Shown here: positions 49,568 through 61,350 of the stretch, piece after piece
Numbering within the stretch: the first letter of the stretch is position 1
Layout of the letters: every line of letters starts with the position of its first letter
From: Costus lasius
Lineage: Eukaryota; Streptophyta; Magnoliopsida; Zingiberales; Costaceae
Reading direction: 5' to 3'
Assembly (NCBI GenBank): GCA_027563935.2
Contig: CM050448.1
Span: forward strand, 124,015,493-124,079,492
Length of the DNA: 64,000 bases
The notes under the pieces: generated by a model
Database searches by the model: none
What the model saw: only the letters and a program-made list of their open reading frames with translations
Told to the model about the DNA's origin: nothing
Made by a program: the position numbers and the translations under genes

Positions 49568-51325
49568 CTGATGACCTCCTCATTTGTACATAGCTTTTGA
49601 GTTGTTATCCACTGAACTATTATTGGCTACACCCTACAACAATGCTGTAAAAACCTCTTATGAGATGCAAGTGGAGGTTGATGTAGATAGAAGATACAAA
49701 TCTGTAAATCTTTTTAAAGATTCTGAGTGCCATGACTATGTGCCACTGTATGATCAGACTGCTGAAAGAATGCCACAAATGTCAGCCTAATTAGAGCTGA
49801 ATTATGCATGTTTGGTGAGAGCGCTTCCAATCTGAAGACCACTAAAGCTCTAGATGTACAGGTGATTATTAGAAGCTTGAAAGAAAGAATCAGAAACAAA
49901 AACACAAAACATGTTGCACCATAAACCCTAATTCTTAAATAATTAGCCTCTGATTGGGTGGAGCACACAAGGATTACATCTTCCTCATGCAGTCATGCAT
50001 GCATGCACGGTCCATTTCTGAAGAAAGCAGATTAGCAGATCAGATGCTGCGCTCGTCACACTGTAGCCAAACCAGTACCAGCAGCAACTTCATTATGTGT
50101 TCATTCATTTCAATACTTCAGTGGTATGTCTCCATCTGTTTTCTTATAATAATCCACTTGACAGGATTAGTGGCCATGAATCCGCTTCATCGTAGAGTAT
50201 GTCGCCCACTCAGGACAGTAGAATGGGGGTGATCATGTCCGTCCTTGGTGCCTACTCCATCTATTCCCAAGTAAAGAAATAGATCAGGAAAGCCCGGACC
50301 TGGTGGTTTATGAGAAGATAAGAATGTTTTCACTGTATTTAAGAGACAAGATTTCCCCCTCCAACATTGGAGGAGACCTCCGCCACTCCTTCATGCTGTA
50401 CGTTAATTTTCAACTCTGCAGGCTGCTGACTCCAGGCGTAATTATGATCTATCCTGAATGGCGCAGCATTATTCTGCTCGATCCAACTGTTGGAGAAAGA
50501 ATCAGCAGACATCTGTTGTTTGATTCTCTGTTGCTGCTTTTCGTTTCTAGTCAACGAATCAGAGTACTGCAAACGCTGGTTTTAACTAATTTGGAAGCAA
50601 GTATAAGTTAACTATTAGCATAGTAAAAGAATGAAACATAAATAGTGAAATTACGTTGAACAAAGAGCAACTTTTGACTCCAAAGAACGAGAATGGTCAA
50701 CGCTCAGCATCATCCATCCATTCATTCTACATCACCTTTCCCACATCCTCATCAGCCTACCCACACAGGGGCAAATGGTAGGGAATCATTTGAATTTAAG
50801 TCCAACATACCATAAATGGACTTTTTCTTTTTTTGCTCCTCTCGTCCTCACTAACTCACATAACCAATTAAAGTTCATGTACTATACCCAATTATTCTCA
50901 TAGGGATCAATTGAAAGGAATATGTGAGTGAAAGCCAAGCGCAAATCTTTATCCTCAAATGAAAATAATTTAATCATAGTTGTTGCGTTGGGTGCATTTT
51001 TCTATTTATAGGGAGTCGGTCCTTTTCTAAATTTTTTTAAAAAATTAAATTTGACAATCAACTTAAATTTGAAAATAATTTAATATTTTTGCTAACATGC
51101 ACCGAAATCTACTAATCAAATCTTTCTCTTTCTAATCTAATAGCTTAGAGTAGGCTCATTTATTAAGCTAAGTAGCATGTAATATAGTATGCAAAAGGGA
51201 ACTTCTAAATTATAGCAAGTGTGCAACATATTAAAAAAAAATTGTGATTCAAGTGACAAGGATATTCTTATCCATTATATTTGGGATATTATCTATATAA
51301 AGAGAGTTCATGAATGACCAACCTG

Positions 51326-51692
51326 TTTGGCTTGGAAGTCATGTAACATGGAGGTAAGAAGTTTCAAGTCAAAACAATACCTGCATCTTCGCCTCCAGGC
51401 TAGTTTGAACAGCCGCTTCTATATTTTCAGAACCAGCCATGTCAACAAGCATTAGCCTTCCTCCAACTGATGGAACATCTAAAATTATTTGATATATGAG
51501 AAGTACACAAAAAATCAAATTTGTTTTACTGTTTTATAGGCAATATAAGAACAACGTTAGAAGAAAAGGTGAGAACCATGCGGCGAAGTGAGGGATATGA
51601 TGTGCGCGATGGTCTTTAGGAAGGAAGTTGCTCGATGCCGAACTCTTCCATTTGATGTTGATCCGTTTCCAATCAAAGCATCAATTGTCACC
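51326..51692 (-). pseudogene. Chimeric patch: KIN-10A exon 3 fused to F-box gene start
   Basis: 51326-51581 is a near copy of 41547-41802 (kinesin intron 2, exon 3 and flanking intron, including the motor motif VDMAGSEN). From 51580 it switches to a near copy of 46532-46636 (start codon and first codons of the F-box/PP2-B gene plus 5' flank). Both parts keep the minus orientation of their sources. On the minus strand the F-box start precedes the kinesin piece; small indels put a stop soon after MEEFGIEQ. The junction shows about 2-5 bp of shared sequence (GCGGCG). The patch abuts the end of duplication copy 1. Confidence 0.88.
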
Positions 51693-53226
51693 CACTTAAT
51701 CAATTGTTGATGTGGTGATGCATTGATGTTGATGAGGTGGCTCCTTTCTTGATGATGTGGCAAGGTGGCAAGATGTCTTGAGAAAATAAAGTGGCTTGTA
51801 TAGCTACACAATGCATCCTAGTCTAAATTGCGGCATATTACATGATACAATAAAATTAAAATTAAAATTAATTTTAAGAAAAGAAAATTCTAAACTTTCT
51901 TAACTACAATGCAAGCTAATTATGCTTATAAATTAAAATGTCTTACAAGTCAAAATGCTAATCAAAATTAAACATATCAAAATAGTCTATAAGTCAACAT
52001 GCAAGCTGAAGTCAAAAAATTGTCCTTGAGTTGGATAATTAAATTTGAACATAAATAATGCCTCTCTCTCACATAGGTATTGATATGAGCTAATACTTTT
52101 ATCAATGATGATTATGAGCTAATAGCTTTTATATTTAAAATTTCACTAAAGTGAACTCAAGTTATCTTAATGAATGCGAAAAACAATTTGATCATATAGT
52201 AAGAAAAAGAAAAGTTATATTATGGGAAAGTTAATGTTTTTGACAAGGTAGCTGGTTGATAATATTTTGACTCAAATCCAAGTCAAAGAATGCTAGAATT
52301 AATGCTAAGAGAACCAAATAATAATATAACTAGGCAACAACAAATTATCATGCATACTTACTTTGCACATGCAATTGAAAGGGGCACTGCATTAGAGCTC
52401 ATCTAAATTCATCTGCAAAACAAACAGCGAAGTAGTCTTTTTAGAAAATAAAGTAAAATATATACTCTGCTCCTTGAGATGTTGATCTCTTCAAGTTAGA
52501 ACTTACAATGATAGAGAAGTGTTCTGATCCCTTCCGATGTAGCTTTGGTTCAAACACAAAAAACAGAGAGAGACCATTGGAAATCCAACATTTGGTACAA
52601 ACACAAAACCAGATTTTATAACAGTTGAACGTTTAAATCTCATCTCAAAACACAAGTTCAGATTTGGATTTCCAAATGCCACAAAGCTTCCAAAAAATCC
52701 AACAATCGTTTTCCAGGAAATCTCAAAACCATACAGATGGTCCAAATTCAGTTCCGTTTACAAAAATAAGAGAGAGAGAAGGGGAGATCTAATCAAAAAC
52801 TTTCCCACATCCACCGAGAAAGCCACGAGATGTCAAGTTGAAAACTCATTATTGGCCGAAACAAACAGTAGATATAAACTGCCAGGAACAGTGAATCGAC
52901 GAAACTGAGAAATTGATAAAATCAAGTAAACCACATAATACTGGGGAATCAACTTGCCTTCACCACTTGTGTCTGGAGACCGAGATATAGAAAAGCGATG
53001 TTGGAAATGAGAGCATCACCACCTGGGATCCGAAGGCTAGGATACCGACGAAGGGAAAGGACGCCGCTAGGGCAAGCTTATTGATTTTCTTTCTTCTCCG
53101 AGAACTTGGGCTGCACTTATCTGTTTCCCCATTTTTAATCCAACTCAAACACTGCCGGTGGGGCCATGCTGACCGATGGCTTTTTGACAGGCTGGACTTT
53201 GCCATTCTACTGCAATCCCGTGAGCA
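51693..53226. other. Intergenic DNA downstream of the NLR gene
   Basis: AT-rich, with a GC-richer patch at 52500-53200 containing weak minus-strand open frames (52503-52745, 52960-53205) that are not recognised. It probably includes the NLR 3' UTR. Confidence 0.4.
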
Positions 53227-56200
53227 TCATACAAGCTGGGGACAACCTTGGACAATAATTTGAACTTTCCGTCCTTCGGGCTTCTTAAAGATGCGTGATA
53301 TTCTTTTGCAACCTATTATATAAATCTTCTTTAATTTTGGCATTTCTTGCCACCAGTTAGGCAAAGATCGTAACCTGCTACATCTGATAATTGATAATGT
53401 TTCAAGCCAATAACATTGCCTAATGTCTTCCGGCAATTGTTTGAGCTCGTGACATCCAACTATTTTCAACTTTTTAATATATTGAAAATGATACCGAAAA
53501 TATATAGAGTCTTGGCTCAAGAATTGACTTTGCAACCATATAGTCACTTTATTATTTATCTTGGTGGATTCCCCTAATTTTGTAAGTTTAGGGCAATGAA
53601 TTATTGTCAATTCATGAATATAATGGCAACTTAAATTCCATTCCACAAGAATAGGCATCTCAGATAAAGTGAGGCTTTGTAAACTAAAATTAGTGTGCTC
53701 GTTATCAGGTATGCTGTTGACCATAAAACCTAGTGAATCCATGCCACTTATCTCAAGAGTAAGAGTAGAAAGACAAGGAAGAAACCATATAAATGATATA
53801 TTGTCACATCTTTTGAGATTGATTAGTCTTATCTCAGATAAATATTTCATAGCTTTGAGATGTTCGAGAGATCTCATCCAACTGGGAAATTCCTTGCCGA
53901 AGTAGGAAATGACATCCAAGTATTTCAAATAAAAGAGATTAGGTTGGAGACCTTCAAGTATCTCATAAGATGCCAATTGCTCATTTACCCCCAAATCTAT
54001 ATTCCACCATTCCCAATGTAGCACTAAATATTCTAAATATTTTTTCTCCTTCAAGTTGGCACTTGTAATAGCATCTAGGTCTAGCACACGTTCAAGGTGT
54101 TGTAGGTGCAATTGTTCAATATTCATTAGAGATTGCAACTCCTTTAATGCTAAATTTCCATGATCATTGTCTCCTATCTTGTAACCTAACAAAGCCTCAA
54201 GTTTAATCATTGTAGAAATTCCAGGAGGTTCTTGAGTCAATGAAGCACATCCCATCATGTTTAGGTTTATTAGTCTTTCCATGCATCTCAAATCTTGAGG
54301 CAACTCCTTAATCCAATGACAAGCTTCAAGATCAAGCACTTGCAAATTCGCAAGACTAGTGATTGATTTTGGTAGCCTTTGAAGCCTCACACAATGACGT
54401 ATTTGTAGAATTTGTAATTTTTTGAGGTTGTAGATTTGCTTTGGTAACTTTAGAAGCTTTTTACAATAAGATAAACTCAAAACACGTAGATTATGAAGGT
54501 CACAAATAGACTTTGGGAGCTCTTCTATCTCCTTCTCGGAAAGGTTGAGGTATCTCAAATGAAGAAGCAAGCCAATTGTATTTGGTAACAATTGGATGTT
54601 GGTATCTATTATGCTTAATAGAGTTAAATTTGTGAATAAATACTCTGGGATTTCTATTGGTGATGCTATTTGACATTTCTTGATATGTAAATCCATCTCT
54701 TCTTTCGCCCTATACAAAATCAGCATCCTCATATTGTTCGCAATTGTAGTCCGCAAATTAGTTAAAAAAGTGCTAGTGCAAGAATTGACACGTACACATA
54801 GGTAGCGACACCACTGTGAAATTCTTGATTCTTGACCACTCTCTCTCAAATGGTAGATGCTTTTGTTTATGCCAAATGTTTTTTCCTTGAGACAATTGTG
54901 ATCCAGATAAGGAATTACACGTGTAAAAAAATGTAGTTCATAACTTGTTGAATATGTAAAGATTCCTTCAGCAATGAGCATATAAAAGCAACTTTCTTTA
55001 GCTGAGTAGAATGGAAGTGGTTCAAGTAATGAAGTGTACAAAAAGATATGTGCAAATGCTGGTGAAGCATAATGCATTTTCATCAATTTGTAGTATTTAT
55101 TCTCGTGATGTCTAAGAGCAATTTTTCTCAGGTCAGTGTACCTCGATATTGAGCCGAAAATTTTTGCATCCTTGATAATGTGTTTTTGATAATACTGAGA
55201 AGGATATAGTTGGGCAGCAAAATTTTGTATATCTGCATTTTTAATAGAGGAATAATTTTGCTTCACTTGAGGAGAATGTGTACTTGGTATTGCATATCTC
55301 AACAATATTTCTTTCCATACATCATATGATATCTCATGTAATCTGTGTTCAATGTCATTTTCTCTAATATCATAATTGCGACAAGTGATGATCACAGTAC
55401 TCCCTGGGCCACTCAAGTTAATGAGATTCTTTTTTAGTTCCTCTAATTTGTCCCAGTCCTCTTCCATTATGTCAATTCCATCCAAAACAAAAAGACATCT
55501 CACTTGTGGAGGTGGCTTACACACGACACTCCAAATATCAATGTTTGAAGATAGTCTCCCATTTGGGTCAAAAATATATTGTTCATGATTAATTAAATCA
55601 TACTCTAACCGGTAGATACCCAAACTAGAACTGTCCACCCATGCTCGATAAATGAAGAATTCACAAACTAAAGGATGATGATAAATCATACGAGCCAAAG
55701 TGGATTTTCCTACCTCATCTTCGTCGGTTATGAAAATGGTGAGAGGCACATCACTATTAATGTCCATTGATGCTTTCTCTTCTTGTAACAGAAAAAGAAT
55801 ATTCAAAATTCTTGTTATGTGATCATCTCTTTCTATCACCTCTTCCCGCACAATAGAATAGTAATCACCGTGATTTGGATCTATTGATTCCGTGGCATCT
55901 ATTGTGAGGTCAAATGCAACCGCTCTACTTAAAAGGCAATTCAATCTTTTTGCAATCTCCTTGAGCTTAAGTAGAATAGCATAGCGGCCGGATGTGATGC
56001 GGCCATGATGCAAAAAGTTAGAAGATGATACCTCTGGTTTTTGCTGATCGTAATCCTGGATCATTTCGAGTATGTTTTGAACATCCACATGCACTGCATA
56101 AACATCCCACACCCACTTGCTCAACTCTGGCTCCTTGAGGGCTCGTAGATTAGCATCTGCAATGACTGGATTGATGGCCCAAAGACTGTCGGTGACCATT

Positions 56201-56307
56201 TCTAGATGGTTCGAGATGCGCAGTTGCTGGCCGACTAATCTGATTTCAGGCGACGACAAACTCGACAGGATGCGCTGCAAGTTGGGCATCAAACACGGTG
56301 AAGCCAT
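53227..56307 (-). CDS. Single-exon CC-NBS-LRR-type protein with degenerate NB-ARC
   Basis: An uninterrupted 1026-codon frame. Residues 1-180 resemble a divergent Rx-type N-terminus. The NB part shows a P-loop remnant DEDEVGKST (about 195-203) in place of GMGGVGKTT, a kinase-2 strand CLFVLDGID (271-279) in place of LLVLDDVW, and RNBS-B GSTVIITCRN (302-311). GLPLA and MHD motifs are absent. A winged-helix vestige is visible (HYASPAFAHIFLYTSL ... LIAEGIF). From about 560 to the end come LRRs (LRYLNLSEKEIEELPKSI, LRVLSLSYCKKLLKLPKQI, LQVLDLEACHWIKELPQDL). NLRs are intracellular immune receptors whose ATP switch uses P-loop and MHD; loss of these suggests a helper, decoy or decaying receptor. A long intact frame argues against simple decay. 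The start lies 42 bp below a TATA box. Confidence 0.9.
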   Translation of the reverse strand: MASPCLMPNLQRILSSLSSPEIRLVGQQLRISNHLEMVTDSLWAINPVIADANLRALKEPELSKWVWDVYAVHVDVQNILEMIQDYDQQKPEVSSSNFLHHGRITSGRYAILLKLKEIAKRLNCLLSRAVAFDLTIDATESIDPNHGDYYSIVREEVIERDDHITRILNILFLLQEEKASMDINSDVPLTIFITDEDEVGKSTLARMIYHHPLVCEFFIYRAWVDSSSLGIYRLEYDLINHEQYIFDPNGRLSSNIDIWSVVCKPPPQVRCLFVLDGIDIMEEDWDKLEELKKNLINLSGPGSTVIITCRNYDIRENDIEHRLHEISYDVWKEILLRYAIPSTHSPQVKQNYSSIKNADIQNFAAQLYPSQYYQKHIIKDAKIFGSISRYTDLRKIALRHHENKYYKLMKMHYASPAFAHIFLYTSLLEPLPFYSAKESCFYMLIAEGIFTYSTSYELHFFTRVIPYLDHNCLKEKTFGINKSIYHLRESGQESRISQWCRYLCVRVNSCTSTFLTNLRTTIANNMRMLILYRAKEEMDLHIKKCQIASPIEIPEYLFTNLTLLSIIDTNIQLLPNTIGLLLHLRYLNLSEKEIEELPKSICDLHNLRVLSLSYCKKLLKLPKQIYNLKKLQILQIRHCVRLQRLPKSITSLANLQVLDLEACHWIKELPQDLRCMERLINLNMMGCASLTQEPPGISTMIKLEALLGYKIGDNDHGNLALKELQSLMNIEQLHLQHLERVLDLDAITSANLKEKKYLEYLVLHWEWWNIDLGVNEQLASYEILEGLQPNLFYLKYLDVISYFGKEFPSWMRSLEHLKAMKYLSEIRLINLKRCDNISFIWFLPCLSTLTLEISGMDSLGFMVNSIPDNEHTNFSLQSLTLSEMPILVEWNLSCHYIHELTIIHCPKLTKLGESTKINNKVTIWLQSQFLSQDSIYFRYHFQYIKKLKIVGCHELKQLPEDIRQCYWLETLSIIRCSRLRSLPNWWQEMPKLKKIYIIGCKRISRIFKKPEGRKVQIIVQGCPQLV

Positions 56308-56349
56308 GGATTTCTTTCTCTTCTTAATTATTATCTCTCTCTCTCATGT

Positions 56350-56358
56350 ATTTATATA
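56350..56358 (-). promoter_or_regulatory. TATA box of the NLR gene
   Basis: TATATAAAT on the minus strand, 42 bp upstream of the NLR ATG, implying a very short 5' UTR. The same box is copied at 56769-56761 in the duplicated segment. Confidence 0.7.
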
Positions 56359-56670
56359 GGACTAATAGTACGCATGAGCTTTACTTGCATCGAAAGCAAA
56401 GTGCAAAACAAAGAAGCATCCTTGTACTTTTAACGAATAAATTACCTACTTGGTGCCCAAGCAGCGAATCAAATTTAAAGTCTCTACTTTACGTGTGCAT
56501 TTTCTTTTTTCTTTTTCATTACTTTTTCTTTGTTTGGTTTGCTGGCCAACCGTAAAGCACGTTCCATGCAGCAAGTCAAGTATCAATTTGTTGTTCATTG
56601 ATGTGAAATTAATTCGATTTTCCGAATAAATTAACTAGCTGTTGCTCAAGTTCCGAATAAATTAATTCAA

Positions 56671-56832
56671 CAGGATGCGCTTCAAGTTTAACATCAACCA
56701 TGGTGAAGCCATGGATCTTACGTTTTCTTCTTCTTCTTAATGATCATCTCTCTCTCATGTATTTATATAGGACTAATAGTACGCAAGAGCTTTACGTGCA
56801 TCGAAAGCAAATGCAAAACCAAAAAGCATCCT
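56671..56832 (-). repeat. Duplicated NLR 5' end and core promoter (copy of 56266-56422)
   Basis: This segment repeats the first codons, start codon, TATA box and upstream region of the NLR gene about 400 bp further upstream. On the minus strand it encodes MASPWLMLNLKRILLN and then a stop, versus MASPCLMPNLQRIL in the gene. Flanking blocks (AATTAATTCGATTTT at 56609 and 56849; GTCTCTNCTTTACGTG near 56480 and 56920) are also repeated. It is the stump of a former tandem NLR copy. Confidence 0.85.
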
Positions 56833-57428
56833 GGTTCATTGATGTGAAATTAATTCGATTTTTCGAATAAATTAACTAGCTGTTGCTCAAGCAACGAATC
56901 AAATATAAAGTCTCTGCTTTACGTGCATCAGTTCTTCAAGTATTTGAGCCATTTAATTAGAATTTCTTTTATTGTTCCCCCTTGTGTTAGCCCCCACATT
57001 TTCTTACTTTTTTGTTTTAACTCCTTAACTTCTCTTTAACTTGCCCTTAATGATGCATGCAAAAAATTGAAGCTTTAAACCGTATCACACTTGACTGACC
57101 ACTTATGGAATTAATTTGAAATTAGAAAATAATACTTAAGTGTTGGAAGCCGAGTATCCTTGTTCCTCTCTTCTTTGCATTATTCTTTGTGATTTCTCTT
57201 GATCGCACCACCACCTTGAATGGAAGTTGGTGATTTCCTCTTATAATGTTGCCAAAATTGAATTGGTTGCATCTTCTAGTCGATTCTATGGACTAAGGGG
57301 AGTTTTATTGATGAATGAATGAATCCTTTTATTGGAAAAGGAATGTTCTTTTTCCTTGTTGCAATCCAACTTTGAGTTAGCCTTAAGTTGAGCGGACAAG
57401 TGTTAAACTAAAGTTATAATTAGATATT

Positions 57429-57824
57429 AAAGTCGAGTAGCATTATAAATAATATTATCTATATATAGTCAACAATTTTCAATTACTCAATTACCCAATA
57501 ACATTATAAGTAATTATATAATCATCATTTTAGAAGGTAACAATATTCATATATCTACCCAATAACATTTTATTCAAAGAATTTAGGTGATTGCACATGA
57601 TAATAAAACCAAAATCACGGCAGAAAAATATGTATCACACAACGAAACTAGCTACATTAGAAGGCTACCAAAGTCGAGTAACATTATAAATAATATTATC
57701 TATATATAGTCAACTATTTTCAATTACTCAATTACCCAATAACATTATAAATAATTATATAATCATCACTTTGGAAGCAACAATATTCATATATCTACCC
57801 TAGATTTTATTCAAAGAATAGATT
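57429..57824. repeat. Tandem direct repeat, two ~155-bp copies 241 bp apart
   Basis: Copies 57429-57583 and 57670-57824 share AAAGTCGAGTA, TATCTATATATAGTCAAC, TTTCAATTACTCAATTACC and TATTCATATATCTACCC. A 28-bp block (AACTAGCTACATTAG...) at 57646-57673 recurs exactly at 58231-58258. The sequence is AT-rich and non-coding. Confidence 0.85.
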
Positions 57825-58351
57825 CTTTCCATCAAACGAAATTCATATGTAATTAGCATCTCTTGGTCCGGTCCGGACCGCTGCCTGCCTTCCACTCTTT
57901 CTTTCTCTTCTTCTTCTCCTTCTCTTGCTGCCCTCGTTCCGCCACTCCATTCATATGCCCTAGTTTGACATTATATAGAGAGGGGAACGAGCTATAGGAA
58001 ATATTTGATACTCTTTCCTTTGGCTGATATATTTTTGATTGGTTCATCTGATTGGAGTTAGCCTGGCTGTAAATACACCTAACTATGCAATGTGCTCAGT
58101 ATATACTGGTCCGAGTTGTGACCAGTACGATTTATCATCTTTGTTGGTTAGGTATGTGTTAGCGGTATATTTGGTCAAGTACCCGTGTATTAGGTCTCAT
58201 TCTATAAAGGAAGAGATTTTTATGTCGTTGAACTAGCTACATTAGAAGGCTACCAAAGACAAGTGTTTGATGCATTTCTAGTTTGCTTATGTCGTTCAAC
58301 TTGTTTGATCTTCTGAAACTGATGTTGTAGCAGTCACAGGACATAAATGTT

Positions 58352-58469
58352 GATCCGTAAGAACTTTTAGGTGAATCCACATACACATCAACTCAAATTG
58401 TGTGATTTTGGATCCGTAAGAACTTTTAGGTGAATCCACATACACATCAACTCAAATTGTGTGATTTTG
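58352..58469. repeat. Exact tandem duplication of 59 bp
   Basis: 58352-58410 and 58411-58469 are identical (GATCCGTAAGAACTTTTAGG ... TGTGATTTTG). Perfect identity indicates a recent event or an assembly artefact. Confidence 0.92.
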
Positions 58470-58571
58470 GCAGTGCAAAAGTATTGGTAAATCATTTCTC
58501 CCGAGTTTGATTCTTCTATGTTTGTGCCTAAAATAAAAACACACTAACTTACTTTTATTGCCAAAATTTAG

Positions 58572-58869
<298 letters not shown>

Positions 58870-58937
58870 GTGAAGTGATATATAAAGTGCACATAAGGGG
58901 GCCACGTTCGAAATCCAACGGGTAGAACAGTTCGTCT

Positions 58938-61333
58938 CGAGAAGAAAATGAGCCGATAAGCCTACACCTAATGACCAGAACCCGCTTTGGCTCAGCCTGC
59001 TAACTAAAACTAATCTATTTAATCTTCAGCCCAGCCAAGCCGAATCAACCCAATATAAGACCCATGTATCCTCTGGCAACAACTCAGCCCAGTATAAAGC
59101 CCTTGGAAGTACGCTTTTGACTGGACTCTGCATAGGCTGTGGGCAATGACAATAAGATTGTAGTTTCGACCTCTTAATAAAGAGATGGCATAGGAGGAGA
59201 TTAGGGCATGAGGAGAGCAACCTACGATGAAATTGGTGGTCGAGGAAGAGCTAGAGGAGCTACCATGTAAGAGGGAAAAAATAGGAACCCAACGTGAAAG
59301 AGAAAGGTCAACGCAAGTAGAGCAACCCAAAAGTCTAGGAGGAAGTCACCGTAGGAATCGAGGCTAGGGTTCAAACTGAAAGTCCCTGGATCCCCCTACC
59401 TGTTAATTCGATTGGCAGAAACTAGAAATTAGGTCAGCAGTAACTTTACTGCCAGTGAATCACTTTGAATTGAATTGTCAAATGCATTACATCTGTATGC
59501 TGTACAAAGTGGACTACTGATGACCTCCTCATTTGTACATAGCTTTTGAGTTGTTATCCACTGAACTATTATTGGCTACACCCTACAACAATGCTGTAAA
59601 AACTTCTTATGGGATGCAAGTGGAGGTTGATGTAGATAGATGATACAAATCTGTACATCTTTTTAAAGATTCTGAGTGCCATGACTATGTGCCACTGTAT
59701 GATCAGACAGCTGAAAGAATGCCACAAATTTCAGCCTAATTAGAGCTGAATTATGCATGTTTGGTGGGAGAGCTTCCAATCTGAAGACCACTAAAGATCT
59801 AGATGTACAGGTGATTATGATCAGCTTGAAAGAAAGAACCAGAAACAAAAACACAAAACATGTTGCACCATAAACCCTAATTCTTAAATAATTAGCCTCT
59901 GATTGGGTGGAGCAGACAAGGATTACATCTTCCTCATGCAAGCATGCACGGTCCATTTCTGAAGAAAGCAGATCAGATGCTGCGCTCGTCACACTGCAGC
60001 CAAACCAGTAGCAGCAGCAACTTCATTATGTGTTCATTTTTTCAATATTTCTGTGGTATGTCTCCATCTGTTTTCTCATAATAATCCACTTGACAGGATT
60101 AGTGGCCATGAATCCTCTTCATCGTAGAGTATGTCTCCCACTCATGACAGTAGAATGGATAAGAATGTTTTCACTGTATTTAAGGGACAAGATTTCCTCC
60201 TCCAACATTGGAGGAGACCTCCGCCACTCCTTCATGCTGTACGTTAATTTTCAACTCTGCAGGCTGCTGACTCCAGGCGCAATCATGTTCTATCCTGAAT
60301 GGCACAGCATTATTCTTCTCGATCCAACTGTTGGAGAAAGAATCATTAGACATCTGTTTGACTCTTTGTTGCTGCTTTTCGTTTCTAGTCAACTAATCAG
60401 AGTACGGCAAACTCTGGTTTTGATTAATTTGTAAGCAAGCATAAGTTATCTATTAGCATAGTAAAAGAATGAAACATAAATACTGAAATTATGCTGAACA
60501 AAGAGCAACTTTTGACTCAAAAGAACGAGAATGGTCAACGCTCAGCATCATCCATCCATTCATTCTATATCACCTTTCCCATATCGTCATCAGCTTACCC
60601 ACACAGTGGCAAATGGTAGGGAATCATGTGAATGTAAGTCAAACATACCATAAATGGAATTTTTTTTTTTTTGCTCCTCTCGTCCTCACTAACCCACATA
60701 ATCAATTAAAGCTCATGTACTATATACCCAATTATTCTCATAGGGATCAATTGGAAGGAATATGTGAGTGAAAGCCAAGTGCAAATCTTTATCCTCAAAT
60801 GAAAATAATTTAATCACAGTTGTTGGCATTGTGTGCATTTTCTATTTATAGGGAGTCGATCTCTTTTAAAATTAAAAAAAAAAAATCAAATTTAACATTC
60901 AACTTTTGAATTAAATAAGATATTATAGTACACGTTAACAATCCTGCTAATATGCATTAAAATCTATGAATCGAATCTTTCTCCTTCTAATCTAATAGCT
61001 TACGGTGGGCTCATTTTTTAAGCTAAGTAGCATGTAATATAGTATGCAAATGGTAACTTCTGAATTATAGCAAGTGTGCAACATATTATCTTCATAAAAA
61101 TAGTGATCGATAGGCTTCAATAGTATATATGTTGGTTTCTTATTGGAGATCTAGGGATAAAAAATGGCATGTAAGAAGTACAATTGGATACAATTGGGAT
61201 GTTTTCGCTTTGCCAATAAAGGAAGAAGGAATAGACTTATGCAAAACAATTGATTCAAGTGACAAGAATTTTCTTATCCATTATATTTGAGATATTATCT
61301 CTATAAAGAGAGTTCATAAATGACCAACCTATT
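58938..61333. repeat. Dispersed duplication, copy 2 (partner at 46744-51325)
   Basis: Collinear with copy 1 but lacking the LINE and the hAT-like MITE, so it shows both pre-insertion sites. It contains about 160 bp near 61092-61250 that is absent from copy 1, and lacks about 90 bp near 60156. It begins just after the GSK3 fragment, and a hAT-like element follows its right end. Confidence 0.88.
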
Positions 61334-61350
61334 CGCTTAATAGACTTAAA

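Larger units (their letters stand above)
46744..51325. repeat. Dispersed duplication, copy 1 (partner at 58938-61333)
   Basis: Starting CGAGAAGAAAA, it shares long collinear blocks with 58938-61333: ACCCGCTTTGGCTCAGCC, ATAGGCTGTGGGCAATGAC, TTGAGTTGTTATCCACTGA and GATTAGTGGCCATGAATCC, among others. It differs by a LINE (47269-48964), a hAT-like MITE (49046-49567), about 90 extra bases near 50228-50310 and a shorter segment near 51230. Neither copy has a recognised gene. The longest shared frames (for example 49584-49790) are not assigned. Confidence 0.88.

Noticed and set aside
58901..58935. GTTCGAAATCC resembling a tRNA T-arm
   Set aside because: No A-box, acceptor or anticodon stem could be placed around it.
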